From: Strix aluco
Taxonomy: Eukaryota > Chordata > Aves > Strigiformes > Strigidae
DNA: 64,000 nt
Direction of reading: 5' to 3'
NCBI RefSeq assembly: GCF_031877795.1
Contig: NC_133948.1
Coordinates: forward strand, 11,330,948-11,394,947
Part shown: positions 46,337 through 58,960 of the stretch, one piece after another
How positions within the stretch are numbered: position 1 is the stretch's first letter
Layout of the letters: each line of letters begins with the position of its first letter
Notes under the pieces: model-generated
Database searches by the model: none
What the model was told of the DNA's origin: nothing
The model's input: the letters and a program-made list of their open reading frames with translations, nothing else
Translations under genes and position numbers: made by a program

Positions 46337-49300
46337 AAGAGAGCAGGAAGGAGCAGGGAAGAGACACCGAGTCCAGGGCTCGGTTCGGCTGTTCAGATCT
46401 GAGGATCTGAGGCTACCAGAAGTGCTGGCTGCTCTTGAAAGGGCTTCCTGCCTCCCCTGACACCACCCCGGCTGCCTCGCTGGTCTCCACCACAGAGATC
46501 CCACCAGCCTCGAGCTAATTTGGGCTCATGAGGGAGAGCACAGAAACACAATGGTGACAGGAATGAAAAGCAATGGGGAGGACAACACCCAGGAGACTTC
46601 TCCTTATCGAGGAACAACATTATATCAAAGGGGAGCTGTGAAGACTGGGAAGAGCCTTTTGTAAAACTCACAATTGGTTGGTCCCCCAGGAACCCCATCA
46701 TGAAGACTGCCCTGAAGGGGGACCCCTGTGCAAGGTCAGAGCATGTGCCAGACATGCTGCATGTACAGCAGTAACGCACCCACTGCACAGTTGCTGTTTG
46801 CCCTATTTGTGTGCTTTTTAATTACAGTTTTTGTTTGCAAAGCATCTCTTCTAGAAAAGACAAATTGCATTACTCTCAGCTTATTAAAATCACACTCAGA
46901 GTTTCTCAACTGCTAATTACACCCAGGCAGTAGTGTCACTGTAATTAAAGCTGGGACGCACGTTTGGGGAGCTGGGAGCCCAGCTGTCACACAACCCCTT
47001 CCCTGCACTGCTCTAACCAGACAGGCTGGCCAGAGCCAGGCTCAGCCACCACGATGAGCTCAGCCCTGCCCAGGCCTCGACCCCCCATGATACCCAGGCA
47101 CAGCCGCGGCCGTGCCACAATGGAAGACGATGCATGTAAGGCCAAACACCTCCTCAGCACAGGAGAACGAGTCCCCTGCACCAAACCTCCCCAGGTTATA
47201 GCTGGGCACCCGCACTGGCTCTGCTGCATGGGCAGCAGCTGGGCAAAGGGAAATGTGTAGCCTTGGAGTTACAGTACTAAGGCTTGGGGAGTGAAAGGGG
47301 GTTTACTCCTGTTTCTGCTGCTAAATGAGTGCAATATATCACATTGCCTCTCTGAGCCTCCATTTCCTTGCGTGTAAAACAGAGATTTTGGGCTTCCCTG
47401 ATAATTAGGTGGCTCCAGGGACAAACCACAGAAAAGATTCTTGCTGGCACCCATCTCACACAAACATTTTAAAGCCTGCGTAGACTGTGGCACACCAACA
47501 GACTTGGGATTGAATTACATAAGGGAAGGTGTGAAGCCCTAGAGACTATGAGTCCCAAAGAACAGCAGTAAATGAGTTTACAGACCTGTGAGAATCCAGG
47601 AGCTTGCTGGAGAACCAACCCTGCCTCTCCACCGCTCGGTCTCAGGAGAAGAGCAACTGCAGGTGTGCAAACAGCCGTGTGGGCAGCACAGTGAAACACC
47701 TGCCCTGAGCTCAGGCACCTCAGAACTAAAGCTCTCCAGAGCACAGCTGGGACCAGTTAAGCTTCGGGCAAGTGGGGGCTTGACACCAGCACTGGCCTCC
47801 CGCTGCTGAGGGGATGCCTTGGAGAATACCACCTCCAGGAAAATGAAGCACTAATTAGGGAAAGCAGATAAACACTACATCTGTTTCAAGATGAGTTTCC
47901 TTCCCGCTGAAATCCTCACAGTTTCAGTGCTCAGCAGGATCCTTAAATGACTTCCAGGAGCCCCAGTTTCAAAGATCAGTCCCTTCAAAAGCAATAACAT
48001 GCCAAGATCAATAGCAACCGCAGGAGAGCTCTGAGCCTGCCAGCTCCAAAACCACTGAGCTATCACTACAGCCATTTACCTATCAGATGCTAAGGGGCAA
48101 TTCTACCTCTTCACATTTGAAAAGGCTACTGAGACTTCCTAAGCACCAGGCTTACTTAAGTACCAAGAAAAAAGTAAATGACTAGAAAATTTACATTTCA
48201 GAAATAGCATAACATGCCTGTGTAACATAACCTGGAGAGGCAAATCTGCAGAACTTCATGGGGAGCAAACCAGCAGATACAGTTCACAAGCAAAGTGGAG
48301 CAGAGCTCAGAGACTCCTGGATGTGATCCTGAGAACAAGAATATGTTCATCTGCTCCTAGAACGATTTTACTACTAACTCTCTGAAGCTACCAATAAGAA
48401 GTTCTGGAAAGCAGATATCAGATAATGATTTTTAATCCAATACATGTTGCAAGCAAAGAACGAATGATCAAAACTTCATGTGAAAAAAGCTGAGTGGGGT
48501 GCCCTATGGATGCTAGAGGCAGCATGTTCAATATATTTACTTGTGGCCCAGTAATGAAATGCAGAAGGTAACATATGGAGCTAGCAAAGGATATCAGGAA
48601 AATTTCAAAGAGCTTGTGGAAAACTTGAAAACATCTGTGAAACAGGGCAAATAAGAGCAGAAGAAACTCAATATAGAGAAATATGTCAAGCCTGGCTGTG
48701 ATAAACTAATATGAAGGATAGTTATATACTGATGGGTTTGAGTTAGCAGCTCTTTTCACCACCATTAAATATCTTACACAGATTTGTAAAAAAAATGCAG
48801 CAAGAAGGAAGCAGGGATTTGTTAGCTCCCAATTCATCCCCTCTTATTTAGAGCTTATAAATGAAACTGGGTCTGTAAAGAGGAAAAGTATTCCTTTGAA
48901 AAGGATAAATAGGACAGAGGCAGAGTTAATCAAAGCTGGCAAATCAAGCTACAGCTATAGAAGCTTTTTGAAAAATAGTAACTTAGCACAAGGAACTTAC
49001 CTAAGAAACGGCGTAACACAAAGATTATGCCCAACAACACATGCTTATATTAAAAACTAAAGTGTTTTACAGTTTAGTGCATTCACTTAAGTAAAGCTAA
49101 CTGTAGCTCCCCTTGGAACAGCACTGAAATCTATCCAAATAGGAGAATTCCAGTTCTGACAGAGGTCGGTATTTTTGTCCCTTAAAACACGTGTGCAGCG
49201 TCAGAACATGCCACGGCAACGCAATGCCTGAAAAGCAAAGGCAGGATTCCCGAGAGCTTCAAGCCTTCCTGACCCTACCTGGAGCCTCTGGCAGAGTAAT

Positions 49301-52078
49301 ATCACGCAGCCTCATCTCACCTCCAGCCTCTGAACAGAGTCCCTCTCCCTGCTCCATCCGCCCCACAGACACACCTGCGCGCTGCGATCCTACCTGGAGC
49401 TAAGTGGGATTTTCCATGCAGGCGGTGCGGCATCTCAGGGGTCCTCCCAGCACATCCCTGCCTGGCCCAGGGCTTGGCGCCTGGCCCAGGGAGAGGAGAG
49501 CCTCTTCTCCAGAGCAGCCGGGCTGTTCCCCTGTGGGTGAGAGGCTGGGTCAGTCCCAGTTCTTGTACTGGGCACTAGATGGCACAGATGGGAGGAAATT
49601 CAAAGGTAGCCAGCCTGCGATCTGCGGCGCTTGGGACAAGGGGGTCTGCCAGTTGTCCGAAGGAGGTGGCTGCCATGGGGGATGCGCTGCCAGCAGCAGC
49701 AGCATCCCATGGGGTATCCCCTCCATGGGGTGCACCCCTTGCCACTGCCCTGATGCATCCCCTCAGCATCCCGTCGTGCCCTGTCGAGCCAAAGGGTCGC
49801 CTGTACCGCACCGAAGCGGGATGGCCCTGCAAGGGCCCTGGCCTGCAATCGTGCCCCTGACTCCTGGACACGATTCCTCACCAAGCACAGGCTCACTGCC
49901 TCAGGCACGCAAACACCTAGTTCACAGGGCAGCCCTGTATTTGGCTCAAACTGCATTAAAAAGAGGGGGGAAATCCTCCCTGGGATTTGCCCTGTTTCAC
50001 TGTGAGGCTGCACCTTGGCCATCAGCCTGCAGGATAACAAATACTACCTGACACCACAGGGAGTGTGGGGAGAGACGCCGAGGGCTGGGTACCCCCTCAG
50101 CTGTCCCGCTGGGCTCAGGGTAGGTCTGGGGAATGGCACCCCAGCACCTTTCCTTTGCCCTGTGGGATGATGGTGCAAAGGAAGGAGGCACTTGGTCACT
50201 GCTCTTACAAGCATCTTTCACAAGGTAAGCTCCTCTAAAGCAGCTCACTTTTCCCTCTGGCTTGCTTTCTTTTTAGCACTGCTGCTTGCAAGCCCTGAGG
50301 CAGGACCTGTGCTCCGGAGCCTTCCCAACCTCATCTTCCTCAATTTCTTTAAGGTGTGGATGAAATTCCTTACAAGTGAATTGTGTGGACTGACGCGATG
50401 AGGCAAACATGGACTAAGCCATGCAAAACTGCTGTGGTAAGCACGGAAAAGGCCGAAGCATTATTTATGGTGAGAAAACAGTAGGGGAAGGTGGAAGGCT
50501 GTACGTTGGCCCCTGCTGTTCTGACATTAGAAATTCACTTTACTTTAAAGGTTAACACAGTTAATGCATCTGGTGAAGATCATAGGCTCTGACAGCCTGT
50601 CTGGAAAGGCTCCATCTGTAGCGCTGCACGAGGAACAGCGTGTGCAGGATGGCACTGAGGCGAGCAGCAAGCTTTGTGCACGAGGCAGAAGTGGCACACA
50701 TGGGTGTTATCCAAACCAAACCTGAACCTGGCAAAGCCTAAAAGAGCTTTTGTGCTGAGCAGCTCAGTGGTGCCAGGTATTAATGACACACGCAAGACTC
50801 CTAGGAAAAGCCTGTTTGCTGAAGGGAGCAGCACTGGACAGGCTACGCTGCAGCCTCCTGGAAAAGATCAAGGTGGGCAGCACTACCCTTTCCTGTCTGT
50901 CTGCTCATGGCACTGCCCTGCAGACTGAAGTGGGTCTAGGGATCACCTAAGTTCAAACCCCACAGGTTGAATCCCTCAGGGTGTCTTAGGTGGGAGACAA
51001 AACATAAATCAGATGCCAGCAGTGTAAGATCCAAATTCATCAATGGTATAAACAGGACAGTAGGTCAGTTTGGCTCAGTGGCTCTTATCTTTCAAAGGCT
51101 GGAGCGGTGCCACCACTGACCAGGGCACAAGCTGGTGGGAGGCTCAATGCTGTCTCCTGAAGGCAGCTCCAATCCACTGTCCAGAGGCTGGCTGAGCAGT
51201 ATGGAGGGGCCAGAGATGCCCCTTCAACATCAGGCTTTTCACCGACAGATTTAGAGACCTGCTTCTCATCACCTATTTAAGTCTAAATGCTGGGTCACTG
51301 GCATGTGACAGCCTGGCTCTGAAAGGTTCCTGGGCAGAGAAGGAAATGCTTCAGAGAAGGCTTTTATGCTCCAATTCCCACTTCGAGCCCTGCTTCTTGT
51401 ACTCTTCCACTGCTCTTTAAGTACTTGTGTTTTTTTAGCCGAGAGATGTCTTTTTATCTTTGAATATAGATGGAAAAAAACTAGTCAAGCTGGAAAGAAA
51501 TAAAAACAGCTGGTCACTTTTCCAGGCTTGCCATGAACTGTAAACAAGTCTTCAAAAGTTTTTTAAAAAGTGCTGAGGTCTTTGGAGAACATGAAAGTCT
51601 TAGTCAGTGGTGTCATCCTCCTCAGCAGGAAGACACCTTATGTGTCATCCTGGTGGCTGGACTTGCTTCACTCTGGCAGAGCCAGCAATGGTGAGAGCAC
51701 TGAGCTGCCCATGCAGACACCACTCAAACCAGCCACCAGCATTTTCATGCACTGTGCCTGCTCAAATCAGACCTCCACAGTCTGGCTGTCTGGCCTCCAG
51801 CACCTGGTCCACACACTCCCCTGGAGGTCTGTGGTTGCTCTCAGCAGTTTAGCACTGCTGCTAAGATGCTTAGAGACAATATAATCTGTGCACTTAGTGG
51901 TTTCAAACTCCAAAAGAAGCTTAGCAGCACTAGGCGCTGCCTTCAGCCTCCCCTGTACAGGCTTAAGTTGGTTTAATTCTTTTATGAAACTGTAACTCCA
52001 GCCCATACCCTTAAACTGTGGAGGTCCCTTCTAAGCCAGGTTTTCTAAAAGCTCTTTAGAAATACTTTAGTGAGACAC
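46337..52078. other. Intergenic, no gene recognised
   Basis: Contains an AT-rich patch at 46790-46950 with several homeodomain-type TAATTA/AATTA cores and a GC-richer stretch at 49400-50050. The long frame there starts at GTG and is composition-driven. No gene or repeat is supported. Confidence 0.45.
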
Positions 52079-52094
52079 AAAAAAAAAAAAAAAA
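52079..52094. repeat. A(16) homopolymer
   Basis: Run of sixteen A in intergenic sequence, with no recognised mobile element attached. Confidence 0.85.
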
Positions 52095-55089
52095 GGATCC
52101 CAGAGGGACATAGTACAAGAGCAGATGTTTCTGCCTCTTAAAGGCTGGAATTGTGAGAGCCCCAGGGCAAGGCGAATTTTAAATCCTTGCAGGGCTTTCC
52201 CCCACTGTTTCTCCTGTCTTAGATCAGCTTCTCAAATGATCTAATGTATGGTAATGCCCGGAGAGGTCCCAGGGCCTTCCCTTACACCTCCCATCAGCCT
52301 TGTGAAAACATCAGCAGGGAAGCCGCCACTGCTGTGCCCCAAAGGCAGGTGGCTGAACAGCAAAGCAGCCCCCTGGGACCACAGGCTGCCCCTGGAGGTG
52401 CCACTTCCCAGCGTTTGCTTCATTAACTGCATTTGCTCTGCTTTTTCTTACTTTACTGCCCCCCTTTACAGACTGATCAAAAGCACAAGGTGTTACAAAG
52501 GGGACCTTGTGCTGTTGCCTTGAAAGGCCTCCTGTGGGTCCCAGTGCCTCTCCCTTCCCTTTCTGTAGGGACTCTTGTGGGTCTGCCAGGGGAAAGCAGG
52601 CAGGACCAGGCAGCAATGAAGAAGTGGAGAAGGTGGAGGGAAAGAGTGGGGAAATGGAAGCCTGGGGCAGAATGGGAGAAGCGTCAGGGCTTCCCACCAC
52701 CTCCCTCTGAAAGCCCACACAGGGCTGGAAGAGATACCCCACACTGGAGGTGTGTGACACACTTCCTGAGTGGGACAGGACAGGGCAGGAAGGGTAAGGC
52801 CTTTGTGCAGAGCCTGGCTAGCCCCAGTGCTTCCAGAGCTGTGACGGATGTCTCTGGTGGTGCGTTCAGAGCTGCTTGCTCTGCCTTTCTGCCAGACACT
52901 ACAGCCGCTGCAGCAGTTCAGCGCAAGACTCTGTGTCCAAACCTCACAGCATCCAGCCTCACAGTCCGGCTTAATTTAACCAAGATAAAATTAATCTAAA
53001 TGAAATGGGTGCAGCATGCTCCCAGAATGGAGGTAACAGGAATCCTCCATGTACCTCAGATACCTAATTAATTCATCATGAAAGTAGTGGAAGCTCAGAA
53101 TTCTCCTGTGCTAAGAAGTCAAGTTAATGTCACGCGTCACTGGAGCGGACTGGTGACCTTCCCTGTGCTTGCAGCAATGTTGTCCAATTTAACTGTGACC
53201 ACAGATCACAAGTTGTTAAGATTCTCTATGCAGGCAATATACAGGCCAACAAATCTGTTTTTATGGGCCCTGCTAGAACTTGATTAATTTGCCCAATAAT
53301 GACCAGACCAGTGTCCATAATTATTTAGCAGAACTCTGCCATTTTTAAAACCCATCACTGTACAGATGCATGCCTCAGACCCACAACACCACCAAGGGCC
53401 TCACCAGCTGCAAATAGAGCCTCAGCTGCAAGAATCAAAAGGCTTAAGACCTAATTAATATTACATGGGCTATTGCTACCATTTCTCCATCAAGTGCAGA
53501 GTCTCTGCAGTGCCTGTCTGCATGCAGTTGCTACTGATGCTGCAGGACTCCCTAAGACCACAGCCCAACTGGTGCTGCGTTCATCTTTTATCTCCCCACC
53601 TCCATGTACTCTGCACAACCATTAAAGGGATTTATTCCCTGAAACTGCACTGTCATGGACAGGTGAACCTTCTCCAGGTCTCTGCTGCTTTGTTCAGTCA
53701 AGAGTTTACAGGTGTTTGGGCTACAAAGCTCCTCCCATACATTTCCCCTTGAACAGATCATGACCAAACAGCAAGTGCATTTGCCTCCCAGATATAACGG
53801 AATTAAATCTGGAGCCTGGACTAGCTCTTTGCATGTATCTCTCCAGGGCTACAGCTCCCTTCCCTGCAGGAGGCTTGGCTTTGCGGGATCTGCCAACAAG
53901 CTCAGAGCCATGTGAAATAACAACTTGGGAGCTCAGACAAGCTGGTTTGCAGGCAAACAAAAGCTGAAGCTGTGAAAGTGTGAGGCAGTCAATGCAGCGT
54001 CTGGCAGCACAGCCTCACCACCGCCTTAATCCTCTTTCCCTTCTTAAGCGCTAAATTAATCAATTACATTTCCAGCCCAGCAACAACAGTCAAAAATGTA
54101 ACCTTCATCATATACAAGACAAACATAATTAGGATTGTCATTCGAATCCAGCTGACCAGCATACAAATCAGCACAGCCTCAGTGAGCGCGCGGGTGTGTG
54201 AGTGCACGTCTGCGCGTGTGCGCCTGGGTCCTCCCATCCAGGGGCAATTGGAATTGCAGTCACACCATGAGCACCACGGGGTATTTCAAGGAAAAGGGCA
54301 GAGGCACGAGCTCTGGTTGCAGCGATCCAGCTCTGCAGTCTCTGCAGGGAGTGCTGTGGTGCTGAGCGCTGCCCAGACAGGGCAGAGGCATGTTATACAG
54401 TGCAAACTCGAGGCAACCCTCCAGTTGTGTCTGGGGAGGAAGCCACAACCTTCCCAGTCACAGCACACGAGCCCGATCTCCCAGCCTAGTGCTGCATATG
54501 CCACAGACCCTATAGGGATGAGACAATACAAAAAAAAGAGGCCTTGGCAATCTCTGACCACAGTTGCCAGTGTGAATTCATAAGGGGTGAGCAATTACTA
54601 TCCCCTCCCCAGTCTAATGATGGGTAAAAGTTGTGCGGGACTAAGTATGCTGTGCAATGGCAAGAGCAAGCCAGGAGTGCTCAATGAAAGCATCAGCCCA
54701 AGGCTCAAAACCAATCCAAAAAGCCAAGTGAGTGCTAGGAGACAAACAGAGCAAAACCACAAACCTTACTGTGCTATCACGTAGCTCCAGGGCACATCTG
54801 CATGCCCATGGCTGTTGCACCAGTTCGCTAGAGGCTACAGCATGACTAGAGGAGGGGCAGGGAGCTACTTAAGGATGATCTAAGGTCTGAAATGGCTTCT
54901 GTACGAGACCAAGACTCTTCAGCCTGGGAAACAGAAACCTGAAAACCTGAGAGGAGACACAGCAGAGGTTTATCATTCGAGAGTGGCTTAGAGAAAATGA
55001 ATAGGGAATGACTGCCTGCTGCCTCTTCCAATATTTAAGCTACAAAGCATCAAACGAAAACAGTAAGTGACAGATTCAGAACAAAGTAA
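52095..55089. other. Intergenic with AT-rich candidate regulatory patches
   Basis: No gene recognised. AT-rich, TAATTA-containing patches occur at 53210-53470 and 54040-54150, followed by an alternating purine-pyrimidine stretch at 54183-54226. These are described in the findings. Confidence 0.4.
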
Positions 55090-55397
55090 TTATTTCTTCA
55101 AACAACACACATTGAACAGTGGAACTCACTGCCATAAGATGCTGTGGATGACCAAAATTTGCTCAGGCTCAAAAAAGGTTTAGAAAAAACCCGTAAAGGA
55201 CTATTAAATGCAGAGATCCCCACCTCAGGAAATTCCTGAACTACAGATGGCTGATGGTAAGGAGGGCACACCAACCTATGTCCCCCTGTTCTTTTGCTCC
55301 TCGCTAGGCATCCTCTATTAACCACTGCTAATCAGGATCCCAAGGGAAAGAGACCTGCGGTCTGATCCAGTACAGCCGCTCTTCTGTTCCCGGCACT
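55090..55397 (+). repeat. Old CR1 3'-end copy
   Basis: The order is cacattgaacagtggaactc, actgccataagatgctgtgg, gagatccccacctcagg, aactacagatggctgatgg, then a terminal ggtctgatccagtacagccg. This matches the 3' portion of an ancient sauropsid CR1 subfamily (ends GGTCTGACCCAGTAYGGC...). It is the best preserved of the old CR1 fragments here. Confidence 0.8.
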
Positions 55398-57980
55398 GAC
55401 CTGAGCTCTCCTTACTTGCCCTAAAGGCCAGGAGCTGGGAATGTTCCCATTACTGGACACTGGGATGACAATAAGGAGATGTGCTTACAGCAGAGAATTT
55501 GAGTGAATAGCGAGAGGATCTCTGCTTTCTATTTTTCCCATTTCTCATTTTAGGAGAGATTTTTGGTACAACTCTAACTCAGCCATGCTGCACCCAGCTA
55601 GATGCAGTTGGCAGCACCGCATACACCTGTGTTCAAGTTAGAAGCAAGTTAATATCCTTCTGAGGGGTGCTAATATATCCACTGGGATGGGGTTGGAGGA
55701 ATTCTCTTTCCAAGCCTCAAAACCACAGCCTGTGGTTGCTGTGAGAGGCCCTGCAGTCCCCTCTCTGTCCTGCCCAACAAGCTCATGAACTGATCTATCT
55801 CCCTGTGGAGTTTTCAGGTGCCCTTGCCACTGCAGCAAAGAGGAAAGGGAAGGTGAGGACACTCCTGTAGATTGGTATTGCCCAGGTCTTGCATCCTCAC
55901 CTACTGGCTCAGTCTCTCGTAGGGCTGCATAGGACCAGAGGATGCAGTCTCTAACAGAGTCTACTCTTCCCAAGCAAACTCCTGTCTCCTCCCCCTATAT
56001 GCACCAAACCTTGTTGACTATTTTAGCTACAGAAATACACCCACTTGCTGTCATGTGCCCTTTGAAAGTGCACACACAGATAGGGCAGGATTATCTCTTA
56101 GTCTACAAAGAGCTGCCAGCCAGCCATTCTCCTTCAGTAAAACCAAGTGGAGCATTGGTGTGTTTCTTATTAGTTCCCATTATTCATGCTATTGTAGTGT
56201 TTCCAGTTTTAAAGCATACAGACGAGAGACAGCTGAACTGCTCCCGCAACTGTTTGTTTGTTAAGAGGATTTGATCCATGGTGGGATATTTTCAAGTCAC
56301 ACACAGGGGAGAAGGTATCCTGGTAACAGTGCTATCCTCTGAGCCGCTTGCTTGCCCTGGTTCTCCCACCACCTCGGAACAATGCACACGTCTCATCCCC
56401 GCCTAAGTGTAAACTGCAGATTATGTTTCCTTCTCCTGACTCTTGGAGATAAGGTGTGAGACAATTCAGCCATACAAAGCCATTCCGCTATTAAACTGAT
56501 CCTTTGCTTACAAACCCTGCTATTGCTGCTTCTCCTTTCAGCCGCACCCACAGAACAGAGCAGGCAGAAGCACAGATCTAAGAGTGGGGAAAGGCCACTG
56601 CACAACCCTCCATTGACACCTTTACCCATCGCTCTCAGCCAGGCGGATTTTGACCGTCCCTTTGCTCCCAGTGACATTCCTGCAGCCATAATGCTGCACC
56701 CCATACAAGTGATTTTCTCTTGACATAGCGTCTCTCAAAACTCTCCGACCAGATCCTGAAGTCCTTACTCAGCATCTACTCCCTCCAAATGGGATTAGCC
56801 TGAGTCAGGCTCAGCAATCTCTCAGGTTCTGTTGATGCTAATTTCTCTCTTGCAGGTGCTTAGCTAGAACAGGGAGGGGAATAACAGGGAGATGGACAGT
56901 CAGGGCTTTTTTCTGATCAAACACTGAATAAAAGTCTGAGAAGGGCTGTCAGTATTTGGCCTATGGTGGTTAGAGACCCGTGTAAGCACTGTGACAAAAT
57001 TGATGCATTGGCCAGGCTGTTTTACAGTCCAGCCTCATTTTGTCCCTGTCTCTTCAGGCCAGACTCAAGTCACCCGTAGAGTATTTGAAGGAGGCTGCAA
57101 TGATGCAGACCACCCACATCTCCATCCCCGTTCACAGCTCTGAGGAATGCTGAGAAGGAAAATGAACCTTGCTGGCTCTGCACAGCAAAGACCCATGGCC
57201 ATCCCCGTTCCCCCCAAGTGAGGACCCCATGGCAAGAACAGATTCTTCTGCAGATGCATCAGATGATACTTATCTAGTGGATGCACAAGGCAATGGGTAC
57301 CCCAGGCTGTTCTTACAGCTGTGTGCCCTCACATTACAGCGACCAGACACTCCTGCTCTGTGGGCAGGACTTGCGGTCCGTCCTGGGCACCTGACTTCAG
57401 TGTGGTGACAGTCCTGAACAGAAGTGAGCCCATGGCTCCAGTTCCAGAAAGGTCAGGTTGAGCCACTGGTTATACTGGGGACATGACTCCACTGCCTGCA
57501 AAATCTCAGTGGGTGGAGGTGGGATCCAGGCTTTGGTTTTTACCATCCTGTCGGATGGCAGTGATTCTGTCTGAGGAAAAGCATGTGCTAAACTTGCAGT
57601 GCACTGCTGGGGGAGGGAGGGATGCACACCAAGAAAACACTTCTACCCACAGCAGGTAAGGAACGGTGCCAGCATCGTACTATCAGTTGTGGACGACTGG
57701 TGGTGGGCAAAAATCCTGCCCACTTTCTAGATTCCTAAAAACACCTCCTCTGGGTCCAACAGCAGACTGATAGAAAACACAGCCCACAGAAGCAGTCCCA
57801 GCCAGATGGCGTTTGGAACCACTGTTAATCTTGACAACCTTTTGTAGTGTTCAAAGAGTTTACCCAGGAAAAAAAAAAAGCTCCCCAAAATGCCTGGATG
57901 CAAGGAGCGGTCCCGGCAGCATCCGCTTCTCTCTTTGTCTTCTCCACCAAGCATCTCCCGGCAGAACAAACCCGGGAGGA
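55398..57980. other. Region upstream of LRRC75B, no gene recognised
   Basis: Mixed composition, no repeat recognised. It grades into a CpG-rich promoter region from about 57990 on. Confidence 0.4.
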
Positions 57981-57989
57981 GGAGGAGGA

Positions 57990-58960
57990 GGCGCCTCCGG
58001 GAGAAGAGGCAGCGGGGGCTGCCCAGCCGCTGGGGAGGCGGGTGCTGGGGCAGGGACCCGACCAGATAAAATATCCCTGGGGCGTCGCTGCTCTGGGAGC
58101 GCCGGGAACCGCCAGTCGGGCAGCCCGGGGAGCCGGGGCGGAGCCGGCCGGGCGGGGCGGCCCGGACCCCCCCGCCTCCCCCGGCGCCTCCCCCGGCCCA
58201 GAGCCCGGTGCCTGCCCGGTCCGGAGCGCGGCGGCATCGCGGCCATGGGCTCCCGGCTGAGCCGGCAGAGCAGCCTGGAGGAGGAGGGCACCGAGGAGCC
58301 CTGCGCCGGCAGGCTGGAGGGCGGCCGGGGCGACTTCCACCTCTCCTCCCTGCTCCTCCACCCGCAGAAGCTGCCCGGGGTGCTGCGGAAAGCCTCGCCG
58401 GCGCCCTACGTGCGGCGGGTGGGGTGGCTGCGGGAGATCCAGGCCACCATCCGGGAGCACAAGCGGGAGCACGCCGTGCACATCCTCCGGCTGCTGAGGA
58501 AGGTAAATGCTGCGGGCGAGCCGGGCCCGGGGCCGCCCCCTCCGGGCCGGCGGCGGGCAACAAAGGGCTGTGCGCGGCGCGGGCGGTGCCGGCCGGGCCG
58601 GGGTCTGCAGCCGTGTGCCCCCTCCCCCGGCGGTGTGGGGCAGGGGGACGGGGTTTACGACCCCCCTCACCCCCTTCTCCTCGGGGGTGCGGGTTTGCAG
58701 CCCCCCTGGGCGGGGCGGGGCAGGGCGGGCGCTTTGTGCTGCCTTTGGCCGCTCCGTGCCCCGGCGCTGCGGGATCGCCTCTCTCGGTCCCCGCCGCGGC
58801 GGGCGGGAGCGGCTGCGGGAGGCGACACCCGCCCGGGCTCCCGGCCGCCTCCCCGTGTCCCCGCCCGGGCGAGGGGCACCTGGGCGGGCTGCCTGGGGGC
58901 AGAGAGCGAGGGGCTGGGAGGGAGGAGGGCTCTGCTGCGCGCAGCAAAAGGGGTGTCCGA
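57990..58960 (+). promoter_or_regulatory. LRRC75B: CpG island and promoter of LRRC75B
   Basis: A strongly GC- and CpG-rich kilobase covering the 5' end and first exon of LRRC75B. GC boxes (GGGGCGG) lie at 58135-58141 and 58154-58160. A TATA-like ATAAAATA lies at 58066-58073, about 170 bp before the ATG. A four-run G-quadruplex motif lies at 58032-58055. The transcription start is not defined. Limits are by eye. Confidence 0.75.
58245..58502 (+). CDS. LRRC75B: LRRC75B coding exon 1
   Basis: Residues 1-86. A low-complexity acidic start (LEEEGTEE) is followed by LSSLLLHPQKLPGVLRK and the conserved basic helix VRRVGWLREIQATIREHK. Donor gtaaatgc. The first six residues MGSRLS fit an N-myristoylation signal. 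Confidence 0.92.

Noticed and set aside
49404-50051. 215-codon + strand frame
   Set aside because: Starts at GTG, GC-rich, no domain, overlapped by other open frames on both strands; composition effect.
52433-52999. 188-codon + strand frame
   Set aside because: Product is low complexity with no known domain, and three other frames are also open in the same stretch.
54141-54149. ttcgaatcc resembling a tRNA T-loop
   Set aside because: No matching acceptor, D or anticodon stems around it.
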